From positions 1-39,049 of the forward strand of contig JADYYK010000152.1 in assembly GCA_020853705.1 (NCBI GenBank): a DNA stretch of 39,049 nt, read 5' to 3'. Shown here one piece after another: positions 26,618 to 33,555 of the stretch. A program made the position numbers and the translations under genes. The first letter of the stretch is position 1. Every line of letters starts with the position of its first letter. This DNA is from Deltaproteobacteria bacterium. Lineage in GTDB: Bacteria; Myxococcota_A; Polyangia; Haliangiales; JADYYK01. The notes under the pieces were generated by a model. The model searched no databases. It saw only the letters and a program-made list of their open reading frames with translations, and was not told the DNA's origin.

Positions 26618-27580
26618 TCACGCGAACAGCTCCGACACCGAGCGTCCGTCGTGGATACGCATGATGGCCTCGGCCAGCAGGCTGGCCACGCTGAGCACCG
26701 TGGTGCGCGGATCGCGGCGCTCGGGCGGGATGGGGATGGAATCGGTGAACACGTAGTCGTCGACCGCGGCGGCGGCCAGGCGCGCGGGGGCGTTGCCCGA
26801 CAGCACCGGGTGCACCGCGGCGACCGTCACGTGGGTGGCACCCTCGGAGCGCACGAAGGCGACCGCCTCGGCGATGGTGCCGCCGGTGGCGATCTCGTCG
26901 TCGATGATGATGGCGCGCTTGCCGCGCACGTCGCCGACCAGGTGGATGGCGCGCGGCTTCTCGTCGTCGCCGAAGCGGCGCTTGTCGATGATGGCCAGCG
27001 GGATGTGCAGCCGCTTGGCGAAGCGCGCGGCGTCCTTGGCCTCGCCGGCGTCGGGCGCGACCACCACGGCGTTGCCGAGGTCGGACTTGCCGAGGTGCTC
27101 GACCAGCAGCGGGATGGCCGACAGCTGATCGGCCGGGATGCGGAAGAAGCCCTGCACCTGCGGCGAGTGCAGATCCATGGTCAGCGCGCGATCGGCGCCC
27201 GCGGTCTCGATGAGGTCGGCCATCAGGCGCGCCGTGATCGAGATGCGCGGCTCGTCCTTCTTGTCGGAGCGCGCGTACGGAAAGTACGGCATCACCGCGG
27301 TGATGCGGCGCGCCGAGGCCGACTTGAGGGCGTCGATCATGATGAGCAGCTCGAGGATGCCCTCCGAGACCGGGGGGCACGACGGCTGCACCACGAAGAC
27401 GTCCTGCTCGCGGACGTTCTCCTCGATCTTGACCTTGAGGTTCTCGTTGGAGAAGCGGTGCGTGCGCGAGCGGCCCAGCGGGATCCCGATGTGCGCGGCG
27501 ATGGCGGCCGCCAGCGCTGGGTGCGCTGACCCGGTGAAGATCTTCAGGTTTTCTTCGGGGGGGCCCACGGTGCGGCGCAT
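26618..27580 (-). CDS. prs: Ribose-phosphate diphosphokinase (PRPP synthetase)
   Basis: 320 residues. Makes phosphoribosyl pyrophosphate from ribose-5-phosphate and ATP for nucleotide, His and Trp synthesis; cytosolic. Signatures: SNENLKVKIEENVREQDVFVVQ, ITAVMPYFPYARSDKKDEPR (catalytic flexible loop region), TMDLHSPQVQGFF, VVAPDAGEAKDAARFA, KRAIIIDDEIATGGTI (PRPP-binding loop) and VFTDSIPIP. The family usually has YARQDRK; here it is YARSDKKDEPR. The ATG at 27580 has no clear ribosome site. It is followed by the M16 pair on the same strand with 16 bases between stop and start, an unusual but tight arrangement. Highly confident. Confidence 0.96.
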   Translation of the reverse strand: MRRTVGPPEENLKIFTGSAHPALAAAIAAHIGIPLGRSRTHRFSNENLKVKIEENVREQDVFVVQPSCPPVSEGILELLIMIDALKSASARRITAVMPYFPYARSDKKDEPRISITARLMADLIETAGADRALTMDLHSPQVQGFFRIPADQLSAIPLLVEHLGKSDLGNAVVVAPDAGEAKDAARFAKRLHIPLAIIDKRRFGDDEKPRAIHLVGDVRGKRAIIIDDEIATGGTIAEAVAFVRSEGATHVTVAAVHPVLSGNAPARLAAAAVDDYVFTDSIPIPPERRDPRTTVLSVASLLAEAIMRIHDGRSVSELFA

Positions 27581-27624
27581 CTTAGAGAAAAGGCAGGGGG
27601 CGGTCCATGGTGGGACTTCGAGGG

Positions 27625-27647
27625 GCGCCCGGGGGTTGCCTGGGCGC
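27625..27647. terminator. GC hairpin between the interrupted reductase gene and prs
   Basis: Arms GCGCCC and GGGCGC enclose an 11-nt loop in the 75-base gap between the 27656 stop and prs. There is no T tract on either side, so it is weakly supported. Confidence 0.25.
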
Positions 27648-27655
27648 GCGGCTGG

Positions 27656-28648
27656 TCACATCGTCAGGACGACCTTGCCGCGGGCGCGGCTCGAGGCGAC
27701 GTACTGGTAGGCGGCCTCGATGTCGGCCAGCGGGTAGGTCTTGTCGAGCACCGGGCGGAGCTGGCCGGCCTCGACCAGTGACGCCAGGTGGGCCAGCTGC
27801 GCGCCGTCGGGGCGCATGAACAGGTAGCTCCAGCTGGCGCCGCGGATGCGGGCGGCGCGGTCGTGCTTGCGGTTGGCCAGCCCGATGAGGACGCGCAGCG
27901 GCCAGCCCAGGCCGAACTCGCGCGCGGTGGCCACGTCGATGAGGCCGCCGATGCTGCACAGCACGCCGCCGGGCTTGAGCACGCTGAACGACTTCAGGCG
28001 GGTCTCGCCGCCCAGCATGTCGAACACGCCGTCGAGGTCGGCCACGGCGCGGGTGAAGTCCTGGGTCGTGTAGTCGATGACCTGGTCGGCGCCCAGCGAC
28101 TTCACCAGCTCGGTGTTGCGCGGGCTGCAGGTGGTGGCGACCCAGGCGCCGAGGTGCTTGGCGAGCTGGATGGCCACCGTGCCGACCCCACCCGCGCCGG
28201 CGTGGATGAGGACGCGGTGGCCGGGCTGCGTCTTCATGCGCTCGGTCAGCGCCTACCAGGCGGTCAGGCCGACCAGGGGCAGACATGCGGAGTGGACGTG
28301 ATCGAGCCCCTTGGGCTGGCGCGCGACCAGGGCCTCGGCGACCACGGCGTACTCGGCGAAGCCGCCCATGGTCTGCTTGGCGATGCGCGCGAACACGGCG
28401 TCGCCGACCGCGAAGCGGGTCGCGCCCGGGCCCAGCGCGTCGACGACGCCCGCCGCCTCGTTGCCGGGGACCACCGGCAGCGCGAACTTGATGGCGCGCT
28501 TGAGGTCGCCGTCGCGGGTCTTGTAGTCGACCGGGTTGACCCCGGCGGCGTGCACGCGGATGCGGAGCTCGCCAGCGCCAGGCTCGGGGATGGGCCGCTC
28601 GGCGACCTCGAGGGGTGCCTTGTAGTGGGTGATCAGCGCGGCCTTCAC
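27656..28648 (-). pseudogene. Quinone-oxidoreductase/zinc-type alcohol dehydrogenase-like gene with in-frame amber stop
   Basis: One frame of 331 codons runs from a GTG at 28648 to a TGA at 27656, with a single internal TAG at 28255-28253 (codon 132). Before it: MKAALITHYKAPLEVAERP ... GNEAAGVVDALGPG ... LVGLTAW; after it: ALTERMKTQPGHRVLIHAGAGGVGTVAIQLAKHLGA, the Rossmann motif of NADPH:quinone reductases. Homologues normally read TAWQAL here, so CAG to TAG, one transition, explains it. The rest of the frame is intact and well conserved, so this is a very recent pseudogene, a sequencing or assembly error, or readthrough. An internal ATG (28237) could in principle restart a 193-residue fragment. 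It is divergent from the FadR-type regulator, 84 bases apart. Confidence 0.85.
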
Positions 28649-28697
28649 GGGCGCATGGTGGCACGGATTGTGAGCGACAGCGCTTCAAAATGGCTGC

Positions 28698-28726
28698 TTG
28701 ACACAACTGGATAACCAGGTTATCCA
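28698..28726 (+). promoter_or_regulatory. Promoter TTGACA-N17-TATCCA, 6 nt before the FadR-type GTG
   Basis: A perfect -35 TTGACA (28698-28703), 17-nt spacer and -10 TATCCA (28721-28726), then 6 nt to the GTG at 28733. No room remains for a ribosome site, so the transcript is probably leaderless. The whole spacer and -10 lie inside a perfect palindrome. Confidence 0.65.
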
Positions 28727-28730
28727 GTTG
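28704..28730. promoter_or_regulatory. 27-bp perfect palindrome (operator) in divergent promoter region
   Basis: Two 13-nt arms, the left one CAACTGGATAACC, are exact reverse complements around a central A at 28717. It covers the spacer and -10 of the regulator gene and sits 55 bases from the divergent reductase start. FadR/GntR regulators bind such symmetric sites and commonly repress their own gene. Confidence 0.8.
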
Positions 28731-28732
28731 GG

Positions 28733-29467
28733 GTGCCGTCGAAGGGAGGCTTTCGTCCAGCCACACGCGCCCGCGTCTCCGAGGACATCTTCGAGCAGCT
28801 CGCCGCCGCCATCCTGGATGGCGAGCTCGCGCCAGGGACCGCGCTGCCATCCGAGCGCATCCTGGCCGAGCGTCTGGCCACCTCCCGCATCCTGATCCGC
28901 CAGGCCGTGCACCGGCTGGCGGAGCTGGGCCTGCTGCGGGTCAAGCAGGGTGGCGCGACGATGGTGCTCGATCCTGCCGAGGCAGCCGACGTGCGCGCGA
29001 TCGAACTCCTGTATCGCCATCGCAAGGCCGGGCGCGCGCGCAGCGAGGCCGCGCTGCCGGCCGGTGACATCCTCGACAAGCAGCTCCTGCAAGGGCTGTG
29101 TCTGGTGCAGCTGGCCGAGCTGCGCGCATCGCGTGAGCAGCGCGCGCGCGTGGTCCAGCTGGTCGAGGAGTGGGCGACGAGTCCCGACCCCGAGGCGGGC
29201 TGGGGCGCGTTCGACGAGGAGTTCTGGCGCTTGCTCGCCGAGGCTGGGCAGAACCGGATCTTTCGCATGGAGGTGGCCTGGTGGTACCGCGTGTTCGCGG
29301 ACCGCGAGGCCCTCGCAGAAGCAGGGGCGGTGCGCCCGTCGCCGCTGGCGATCAGGGTGGCGTTCCATCGCGAGCTCGCGCGCAGGCTGGCCGAGCGCGA
29401 TGGCGCGGGCGCCTTCTACCAGGCGGTCATCGCCCCGATCTTGATGACGACACGACGCAGCGGCTGA
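28733..29467 (+). CDS. GntR/FadR-family transcriptional regulator
   Basis: 244 residues from GTG at 28733. The N-terminal winged HTH (about 14-80) reads VSEDIFEQLAAAILDGEL, PGTALPSERILAERLATSRI, LIRQAVHRLAELGLLRV, then QGGATMV. The C-terminal all-helical part (about 90-244) with FDEEFWRLLAEAGQNRIFRMEVAWWYRVF resembles FadR_C (acyl-CoA-sensing) more than a metal-binding FCD domain, as no clear His-Asp metal set is seen; the ligand is unknown. A perfect palindrome over its own promoter suggests autorepression and possible control of the divergent reductase. It is followed 27 bases later by the copper monooxygenase lipoprotein gene, which has its own GGAGG, so the pair may be one operon. Confidence 0.9.
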   Translation: MPSKGGFRPATRARVSEDIFEQLAAAILDGELAPGTALPSERILAERLATSRILIRQAVHRLAELGLLRVKQGGATMVLDPAEAADVRAIELLYRHRKAGRARSEAALPAGDILDKQLLQGLCLVQLAELRASREQRARVVQLVEEWATSPDPEAGWGAFDEEFWRLLAEAGQNRIFRMEVAWWYRVFADREALAEAGAVRPSPLAIRVAFHRELARRLAERDGAGAFYQAVIAPILMTTRRSG

Positions 29468-29494
29468 GACCAGCCCGCTGCCTGGAGGCTGCAC

Positions 29495-30697
29495 ATGATG
29501 TACGCACGCACGTTCGTGCTGGGGCTGAGCTGCGCCCTGGCGCTGTCTGGCTGTGGCGAGGGCTCGAGCTTCTCCCCCGGCGACCCCATCGCGCTCGCGG
29601 TCCACCTGTCGCTGGCGCCTGCCACCGAGAGCTATCGCTGCAAGTTCCTGCGGCTGCCCGAGACCGACGGCGAGATCTTCGTCAGCGGTGGCAGCCACCA
29701 CTACACCGCGGGGGTGCACCACTACCTCCTGTTCCGGACCTCGGTCGACCAGGTGCCCGCCGGGCTGGACGGCGAGGTCGACTGCTACGCCGCCAGCGCC
29801 GTGATGAAGTATGCCCGCGGCTATGTCAGCGGCGGCCAGTCGCCCGACGTCAGCGCCGACTTCCCGCCCGGCGTGGCCTACCCGTTCCGCGGCGGTGAGC
29901 TGCTGCTGGTGCAGATCCACGCGCAGAACACCGGCAGCGCGACGCTGGAGGCCGAGCTGGCGATCGAGATGCGCACCACCAAGGCCGAGACCGTGCAGCA
30001 CCGCGCCGGCACGCTGCGCTTCTACAACCCCTACATTCACGTACCCGCGCACGCGTCGGCCAGCGCGACCATGCGCTGCCCCATCAGCCAGCCCATCACC
30101 ATCCTCAGCGCCGCGCCACACATGCACAAGCGCGGGGTCGACTTCCAGGTCGCGGTCGACGCCGCCGGCGCACACGGGTCCTCGCCGTTCTATCGCAGCA
30201 CCGACTGGGAGCAGCCCGACACCTTCTTCGGCCCGCTGGCGATCCCGGCGGCCTCGCACATCCGGTTTCGCTGCGGCTACGCCAACCCGGGCGACACCCC
30301 CTTCATCCAGGGCCTCAGCGCCGACGCCAACGAGATGTGCATGTGGAGCGCGATCTACTACCCCGCGCTACCCGAGGCCGAGGAGGCCTGCCTGGGTCAG
30401 GACCAGCACGGCACCGGGACCGCGACCTGCGCCGCGACCACCAGCTGCCTGGAGCGCTGCCCGCCGGAGTCCCGACCCAGGTTCGCGGACGGGTCGCCCG
30501 AGTCCGGCCAGTGCTGGCAGGCCTGCATCACGGCGTCGTGCCCCAACGTCACCGGTGCGCTGTTTCCGCAGCTCAGCTGCACCGATCGCCTGTGCAAGAG
30601 CGAGTGCGCCCAGAGCGGCCCGGCGTGCACCAGCTGCGTGGTGTCGCGCTGCGCCGCCGAGGTCGACGTCTGTCAGCGCCAGGCCTGCGGCGACTGA
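29495..30697 (+). CDS. PHM/DBH-like copper type II monooxygenase, lipoprotein, Cys-rich tail
   Basis: 400 residues; ATG with GGAGG upstream. Signal peptide ends ALSGC (Cys20), a lipoprotein. The fold matches copper type II ascorbate-dependent monooxygenases: H75-H76 in GVHHYLLF, H142 in LLVQIHAQN, the H209-x-H211 pair in APHMHKRG, and M281 in DANEMCMW. These correspond to all copper ligand positions of PHM (His-His, His; His-x-His, Met). Such enzymes hydroxylate an aliphatic carbon using O2 and a reductant. Residues about 300-400 form a Cys-rich C-terminal segment with C-x2-C and C-x3-C spacings, such as SCLERC, LCKSEC and CTSC, not part of PHM. It is probably an outer-membrane-anchored oxidase of unknown substrate; it follows the FadR-type gene. 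Confidence 0.82.
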   Translation: MMYARTFVLGLSCALALSGCGEGSSFSPGDPIALAVHLSLAPATESYRCKFLRLPETDGEIFVSGGSHHYTAGVHHYLLFRTSVDQVPAGLDGEVDCYAASAVMKYARGYVSGGQSPDVSADFPPGVAYPFRGGELLLVQIHAQNTGSATLEAELAIEMRTTKAETVQHRAGTLRFYNPYIHVPAHASASATMRCPISQPITILSAAPHMHKRGVDFQVAVDAAGAHGSSPFYRSTDWEQPDTFFGPLAIPAASHIRFRCGYANPGDTPFIQGLSADANEMCMWSAIYYPALPEAEEACLGQDQHGTGTATCAATTSCLERCPPESRPRFADGSPESGQCWQACITASCPNVTGALFPQLSCTDRLCKSECAQSGPACTSCVVSRCAAEVDVCQRQACGD

Positions 30698-30726
30698 GAC
30701 AGAGGCAGTCAGCGCAGGCGGGCGCG

Positions 30727-31869
30727 TCAGCGGATCTTCTTGGCGTCCCAGCGCAGCACGTCGAACACCGCCGGCGACTGCGCCGAGAGCGGCTCGATCT
30801 CCAGCCGCGGGTGGCCCATGTGCACGATCAGGTCGTCACCGTCCAGCACGCCCTTGACGCCCCGGTCCTCCCACAGCGCGCCGACATGATCCCAGGCCCG
30901 ACCGGTCCCGGTCGCCCACGGCCCGGCATACCTGATCAAGATGAGATCGCCAGGCGCCACCGCGACGCTGGCCACTGACTTGCCAGTCGCCAGCGCGCTC
31001 AGCACGCCGCGCGCGTCGGCCGCGAACGGCCCCGCCACATGGCGCGTCAGCCGGGTCAGCCCGGCCGCGCTGGTGTAGTCGACCTTCGACCCGCTGGCGC
31101 GCAGCGCCCCGACCAGGACGTCGGCGCAGTCGGCGCCGACATAGCGATCGGTCTGGTGGTCGCGCCCCGGCCCCGCGCTGCCGAACACCTCGGGCACCAT
31201 GAAGTACGAGCTCAGCCAGCCCAGGAAGCTGTCGTCGCGACGCACCGTCACGCGCGCCACCCGCCCCAGCAGCCCGCGCTGGTCGGTCGCCTCGGCGCCC
31301 GCGCTGGCGACCACCTTGTCACCCACACGCAGCTCGACCTTGAAGCGCATGGTACCGAGGCCCTCCCAGGTGTCGTCGGCCGGGCGTGGCGGGCGCGCGC
31401 TGCCGACCCGGGTCCAGCCGTCAGGCGCGAAGTCGCCCAGCAGGGTCTCGAAGTAGCCCAGCTGGTCATAGCCCTTCCAGGCGCCGTGGTTGTGCCCGCC
31501 CAGCTGCGCGTTGGAGTACGGCTCGGGCACGCCATCCGCTCCCAGGTGCGCCGGCACCGGCTCGACCGTGGACCACCGGAGCGCCGCCTGGTCGAGGCCG
31601 GCCGCCTCGGGGGTCATCACCTTCACGCGTCGCCCGCCCAGCACCAGCGCGGGCGCGCGCGTGACCCACACCCTCGACCTGCCGGCCAGCCGGGCCGCCG
31701 CGAACAGCGTCACCTGCTGGTCCTTGCGCGCGACCGCCGCCGCATTGCTGGCCGGCCCCGTGTCGCCGACCCTCGCCACCACCACCACCGCATCGACCAC
31801 CGGTGCCGCCGCCGCCGTCCCCAGTACCGAGACCGTCAGCAGGGCGAACATCGCGGAGGCTGCACGCAT
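30727..31869 (-). CDS. Exported protein with NlpC/P60-like C-terminal domain
   Basis: 380 residues from ATG at 31869; a longer in-frame start would hide the signal peptide MRAASAMFALLTVSVLGTAAAA. The N-terminal half is of unknown family and beta-rich (VWVTRAPALVLGGRRVKVM, WEGLGTMRFKVELRVGDKVV). The C-terminal part has the order of NlpC/P60: VGADCADVLVGALRASG (candidate nucleophile Cys, about residue 246), APGDLILIRY, then WDHVGALWED (candidate His, about 327) and DLIVHMGHP (third residue). NlpC/P60 enzymes hydrolyse peptidoglycan peptides or related amides. Periplasmic action is inferred from the signal peptide. It is convergent with the copper monooxygenase gene and divergent from rpsU. The catalytic assignment is by pattern only. 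Confidence 0.72.
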   Translation of the reverse strand: MRAASAMFALLTVSVLGTAAAAPVVDAVVVVARVGDTGPASNAAAVARKDQQVTLFAAARLAGRSRVWVTRAPALVLGGRRVKVMTPEAAGLDQAALRWSTVEPVPAHLGADGVPEPYSNAQLGGHNHGAWKGYDQLGYFETLLGDFAPDGWTRVGSARPPRPADDTWEGLGTMRFKVELRVGDKVVASAGAEATDQRGLLGRVARVTVRRDDSFLGWLSSYFMVPEVFGSAGPGRDHQTDRYVGADCADVLVGALRASGSKVDYTSAAGLTRLTRHVAGPFAADARGVLSALATGKSVASVAVAPGDLILIRYAGPWATGTGRAWDHVGALWEDRGVKGVLDGDDLIVHMGHPRLEIEPLSAQSPAVFDVLRWDAKKIR

Positions 31870-31906
31870 GGACCGTCCTACGTCCCGGATAACGCGATCT
31901 TTTTCC

Positions 31907-31935
31907 TTGATCCCGCAGGCCCGATCCACTAGAAA
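31907..31935 (+). promoter_or_regulatory. rpsU promoter TTGATC-N17-TAGAAA
   Basis: -35 TTGATC (31907-31912), 17-nt spacer and -10 TAGAAA (31930-31935) place +1 near 31942, giving a leader of about 25 nt that includes a GAGGAG ribosome site. Confidence 0.55.
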
Positions 31936-31967
31936 CACCAGGCTGCCGTACACGAGGAGATGGTCGT

Positions 31968-32183
31968 TTGGACAACTTGCTGGGTCGCCCGCTCGAAGTC
32001 GAAGTTCGCGATAGCCTTGAAAAGGCTATGAAAATCCTCAAGCAGAAGATGTCGAAGGAGGGCATCCTGCAGGAGGTCAAGCGTCGCCGCTTCTATGAGA
32101 AGCCGTGCGTCAAGCGCAAGCGGAAGATGCGCGAGGCCCGCAAGCGGCGCCGTCGCGAGATGAAGCGCCGCACGACCCGCTGA
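31968..32183 (+). CDS. rpsU: 30S ribosomal protein S21
   Basis: 71 residues. VEVRDSLEKAMKILKQKMSKEG is followed by ILQEVKRRRFYEKPCVKRKRK and a highly basic tail KRRRREMKRRTTR, the S21 consensus. The first codon is TTG: no ATG or GTG lies in frame upstream, and a GAGGAG ribosome site is 8 nt before the TTG, while a nearby ATG at 31960 is out of frame. S21 sits on the 30S platform near the 3' end of 16S rRNA and helps initiation. It has a clear promoter upstream and an intrinsic terminator downstream, so it is monocistronic here. Family call near certain. Confidence 0.96.
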   Translation: MDNLLGRPLEVEVRDSLEKAMKILKQKMSKEGILQEVKRRRFYEKPCVKRKRKMREARKRRRREMKRRTTR

Positions 32184-32207
32184 GCCCCAGCACCAGAGTT
32201 CGACCCC

Positions 32208-32245
32208 GGGGTGCCCCACACAGGTGGCACCCCGTCTTCGTTTTC
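32208..32245 (+). terminator. Intrinsic terminator after rpsU
   Basis: 8-bp GC-rich stem GGGGTGCC/GGCACCCC with a 10-nt loop, followed by GTCTTCGTTTTC. It lies 24 bases after the rpsU stop and before the PLP-enzyme gene. Confidence 0.8.
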
Positions 32246-32310
32246 GGATCGTGGTCGCCAGGCGGGCCAGTCCGCCACCTTCGTCACGGGGTCCGGCCCC
32301 CATGATGCAC

Positions 32311-32316
32311 TACACT
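32311..32316 (+). promoter_or_regulatory. -10-like TACACT, 6 nt before the PLP-enzyme ATG
   Basis: TACACT ends 6 nt before the ATG at 32323, with no ribosome site in between and no convincing -35. It decides the 32323 start over the in-frame ATG at 32302. Confidence 0.4.
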
Positions 32317-32322
32317 CCAGCC

Positions 32323-33555
32323 ATGGTTTTGGACGAGCTGCCTCCCGAGCGACCGCCCGCTGGCCCGGGCGCCTGCACGCGGGTCCTCACCGCGGTGCAC
32401 GAGGCCACCGCCGGCTTCGCCGTACCCGCCGCCGGTGGCGAGCGCCCGCACATCCTGCCCCTGGTGCAGTCGGCGGCCTTCGATTACCCCGACGCCGCCT
32501 CGGCCGATCTGGCCGCACGCGGGCAGGGCTATCTGTACTCGCGCGTGGGCAACCCGACGGTGGAGGCCTTCGCGCGGGTGATCGCCGAGCTGGAGGGCGG
32601 CGCGGGCGCGCTGGCCTTCGCCTCGGGCATGGCCGCGATCTCGGCCGCGCTGCTGTCCCGCGTGCGCGCCGGGGACCGCATCCTGGCGGCCGACGGGCTG
32701 TATGGCACCTCGCACGAGCTGCTCACCGGCCTCTTGCCCCGCTATGGCGTCGAGACCGACTTCGTCGACGCCTGCGATCCCTCCGCCGTCGAGCGCGCGC
32801 TGCGCCCGACCACGCGCGTGATCTATGTCGAGACCATCACCAATCCGCTGGTGCGGGTGCCCGATCTGCCGCGCCTGGCCGCCGTCGCGCGCGCGCATGA
32901 CGCCGCGCTGATCGTCGACAACACCTTCGCGACGCCGCTCTTGTGCCGGCCGCTCGAGCACGGCGCCACGCTGTCCCTGCACAGCGCGTCGAAGTACCTG
33001 TCGGGCCACGGCGACCTCATCGGCGGGGTCGTGGTCGGCGGCGACGCCGACCTGGCGCGCGTCGGCGAGGTGCTGAAGATCGTCGGCGGCATGATGGATC
33101 CGTTCTGCGCCTGGCTGGCGCTGCGCGGCGTGCGCACGCTGGCGCTGCGCGTCGAGCGTCAGGTGGCCTCGGCGCAGCTCATCGCGGCGACCCTGGCCGA
33201 GACCCCGGGCATCACGCGGGTGGCCTACCCCGGGCTGCGCGCGCACCCCGATCACGAGGTCGCCCAGCGCGTGCTGCGCGCACCCGGCGCCATGCTGGCG
33301 TTCGACGTCGGCAGCCTGGCCGCGGCGCGACGCATGTACGACCGGGCGCGGCTGGTGCGGCGCGCCGCCAGCCTGGGCGAGATCGACTCGCTGTTCACCC
33401 ACCCGGTGTCGTTCTCGCACCGCGGCGTGCCGGCCGCCGAGCGCGAGCGCACCGGCATCACCGAAGGCCTGTTGCGCCTGTCGGTCGGCATCGAGGATCC
33501 CACCGATCTCATCGACGACCTCTTGCAGGCGCTGAACGCGGCGCCCGGGCTGTGA
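32323..33555 (+). CDS. Cys/Met-metabolism PLP-dependent enzyme (cystathionine gamma-synthase/lyase family)
   Basis: 410 residues from ATG at 32323. Fold-type I PLP enzyme: LVQSAAFDYPD, GYLYSRVGNPTVEAFARVIAELEGG, ALAFASGMAAISAALLS, then the PLP-interacting VIYVETITNP, VDNTFATPLLCRPLEHG and LHSASKYLSGHGDLIGG, with the Schiff-base Lys at residue 224. This core is shared by cystathionine gamma-synthase, gamma-lyase, O-acetylhomoserine sulfhydrylase and methionine gamma-lyase; the sequence alone does not separate them. The protein is cytosolic. It is followed by the MYXO-CTERM protein, whose ATG overlaps its TGA (TGATG), an unusual functional pairing. Confidence 0.93.
   Translation: MVLDELPPERPPAGPGACTRVLTAVHEATAGFAVPAAGGERPHILPLVQSAAFDYPDAASADLAARGQGYLYSRVGNPTVEAFARVIAELEGGAGALAFASGMAAISAALLSRVRAGDRILAADGLYGTSHELLTGLLPRYGVETDFVDACDPSAVERALRPTTRVIYVETITNPLVRVPDLPRLAAVARAHDAALIVDNTFATPLLCRPLEHGATLSLHSASKYLSGHGDLIGGVVVGGDADLARVGEVLKIVGGMMDPFCAWLALRGVRTLALRVERQVASAQLIAATLAETPGITRVAYPGLRAHPDHEVAQRVLRAPGAMLAFDVGSLAAARRMYDRARLVRRAASLGEIDSLFTHPVSFSHRGVPAAERERTGITEGLLRLSVGIEDPTDLIDDLLQALNAAPGL

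Noticed and set aside
28253..28648. Separate 131-aa gene and a 193-aa gene instead of one interrupted reductase
   Set aside because: Both halves share one frame, are adjacent parts of the same family fold, and the second has no ribosome site at its internal ATG.
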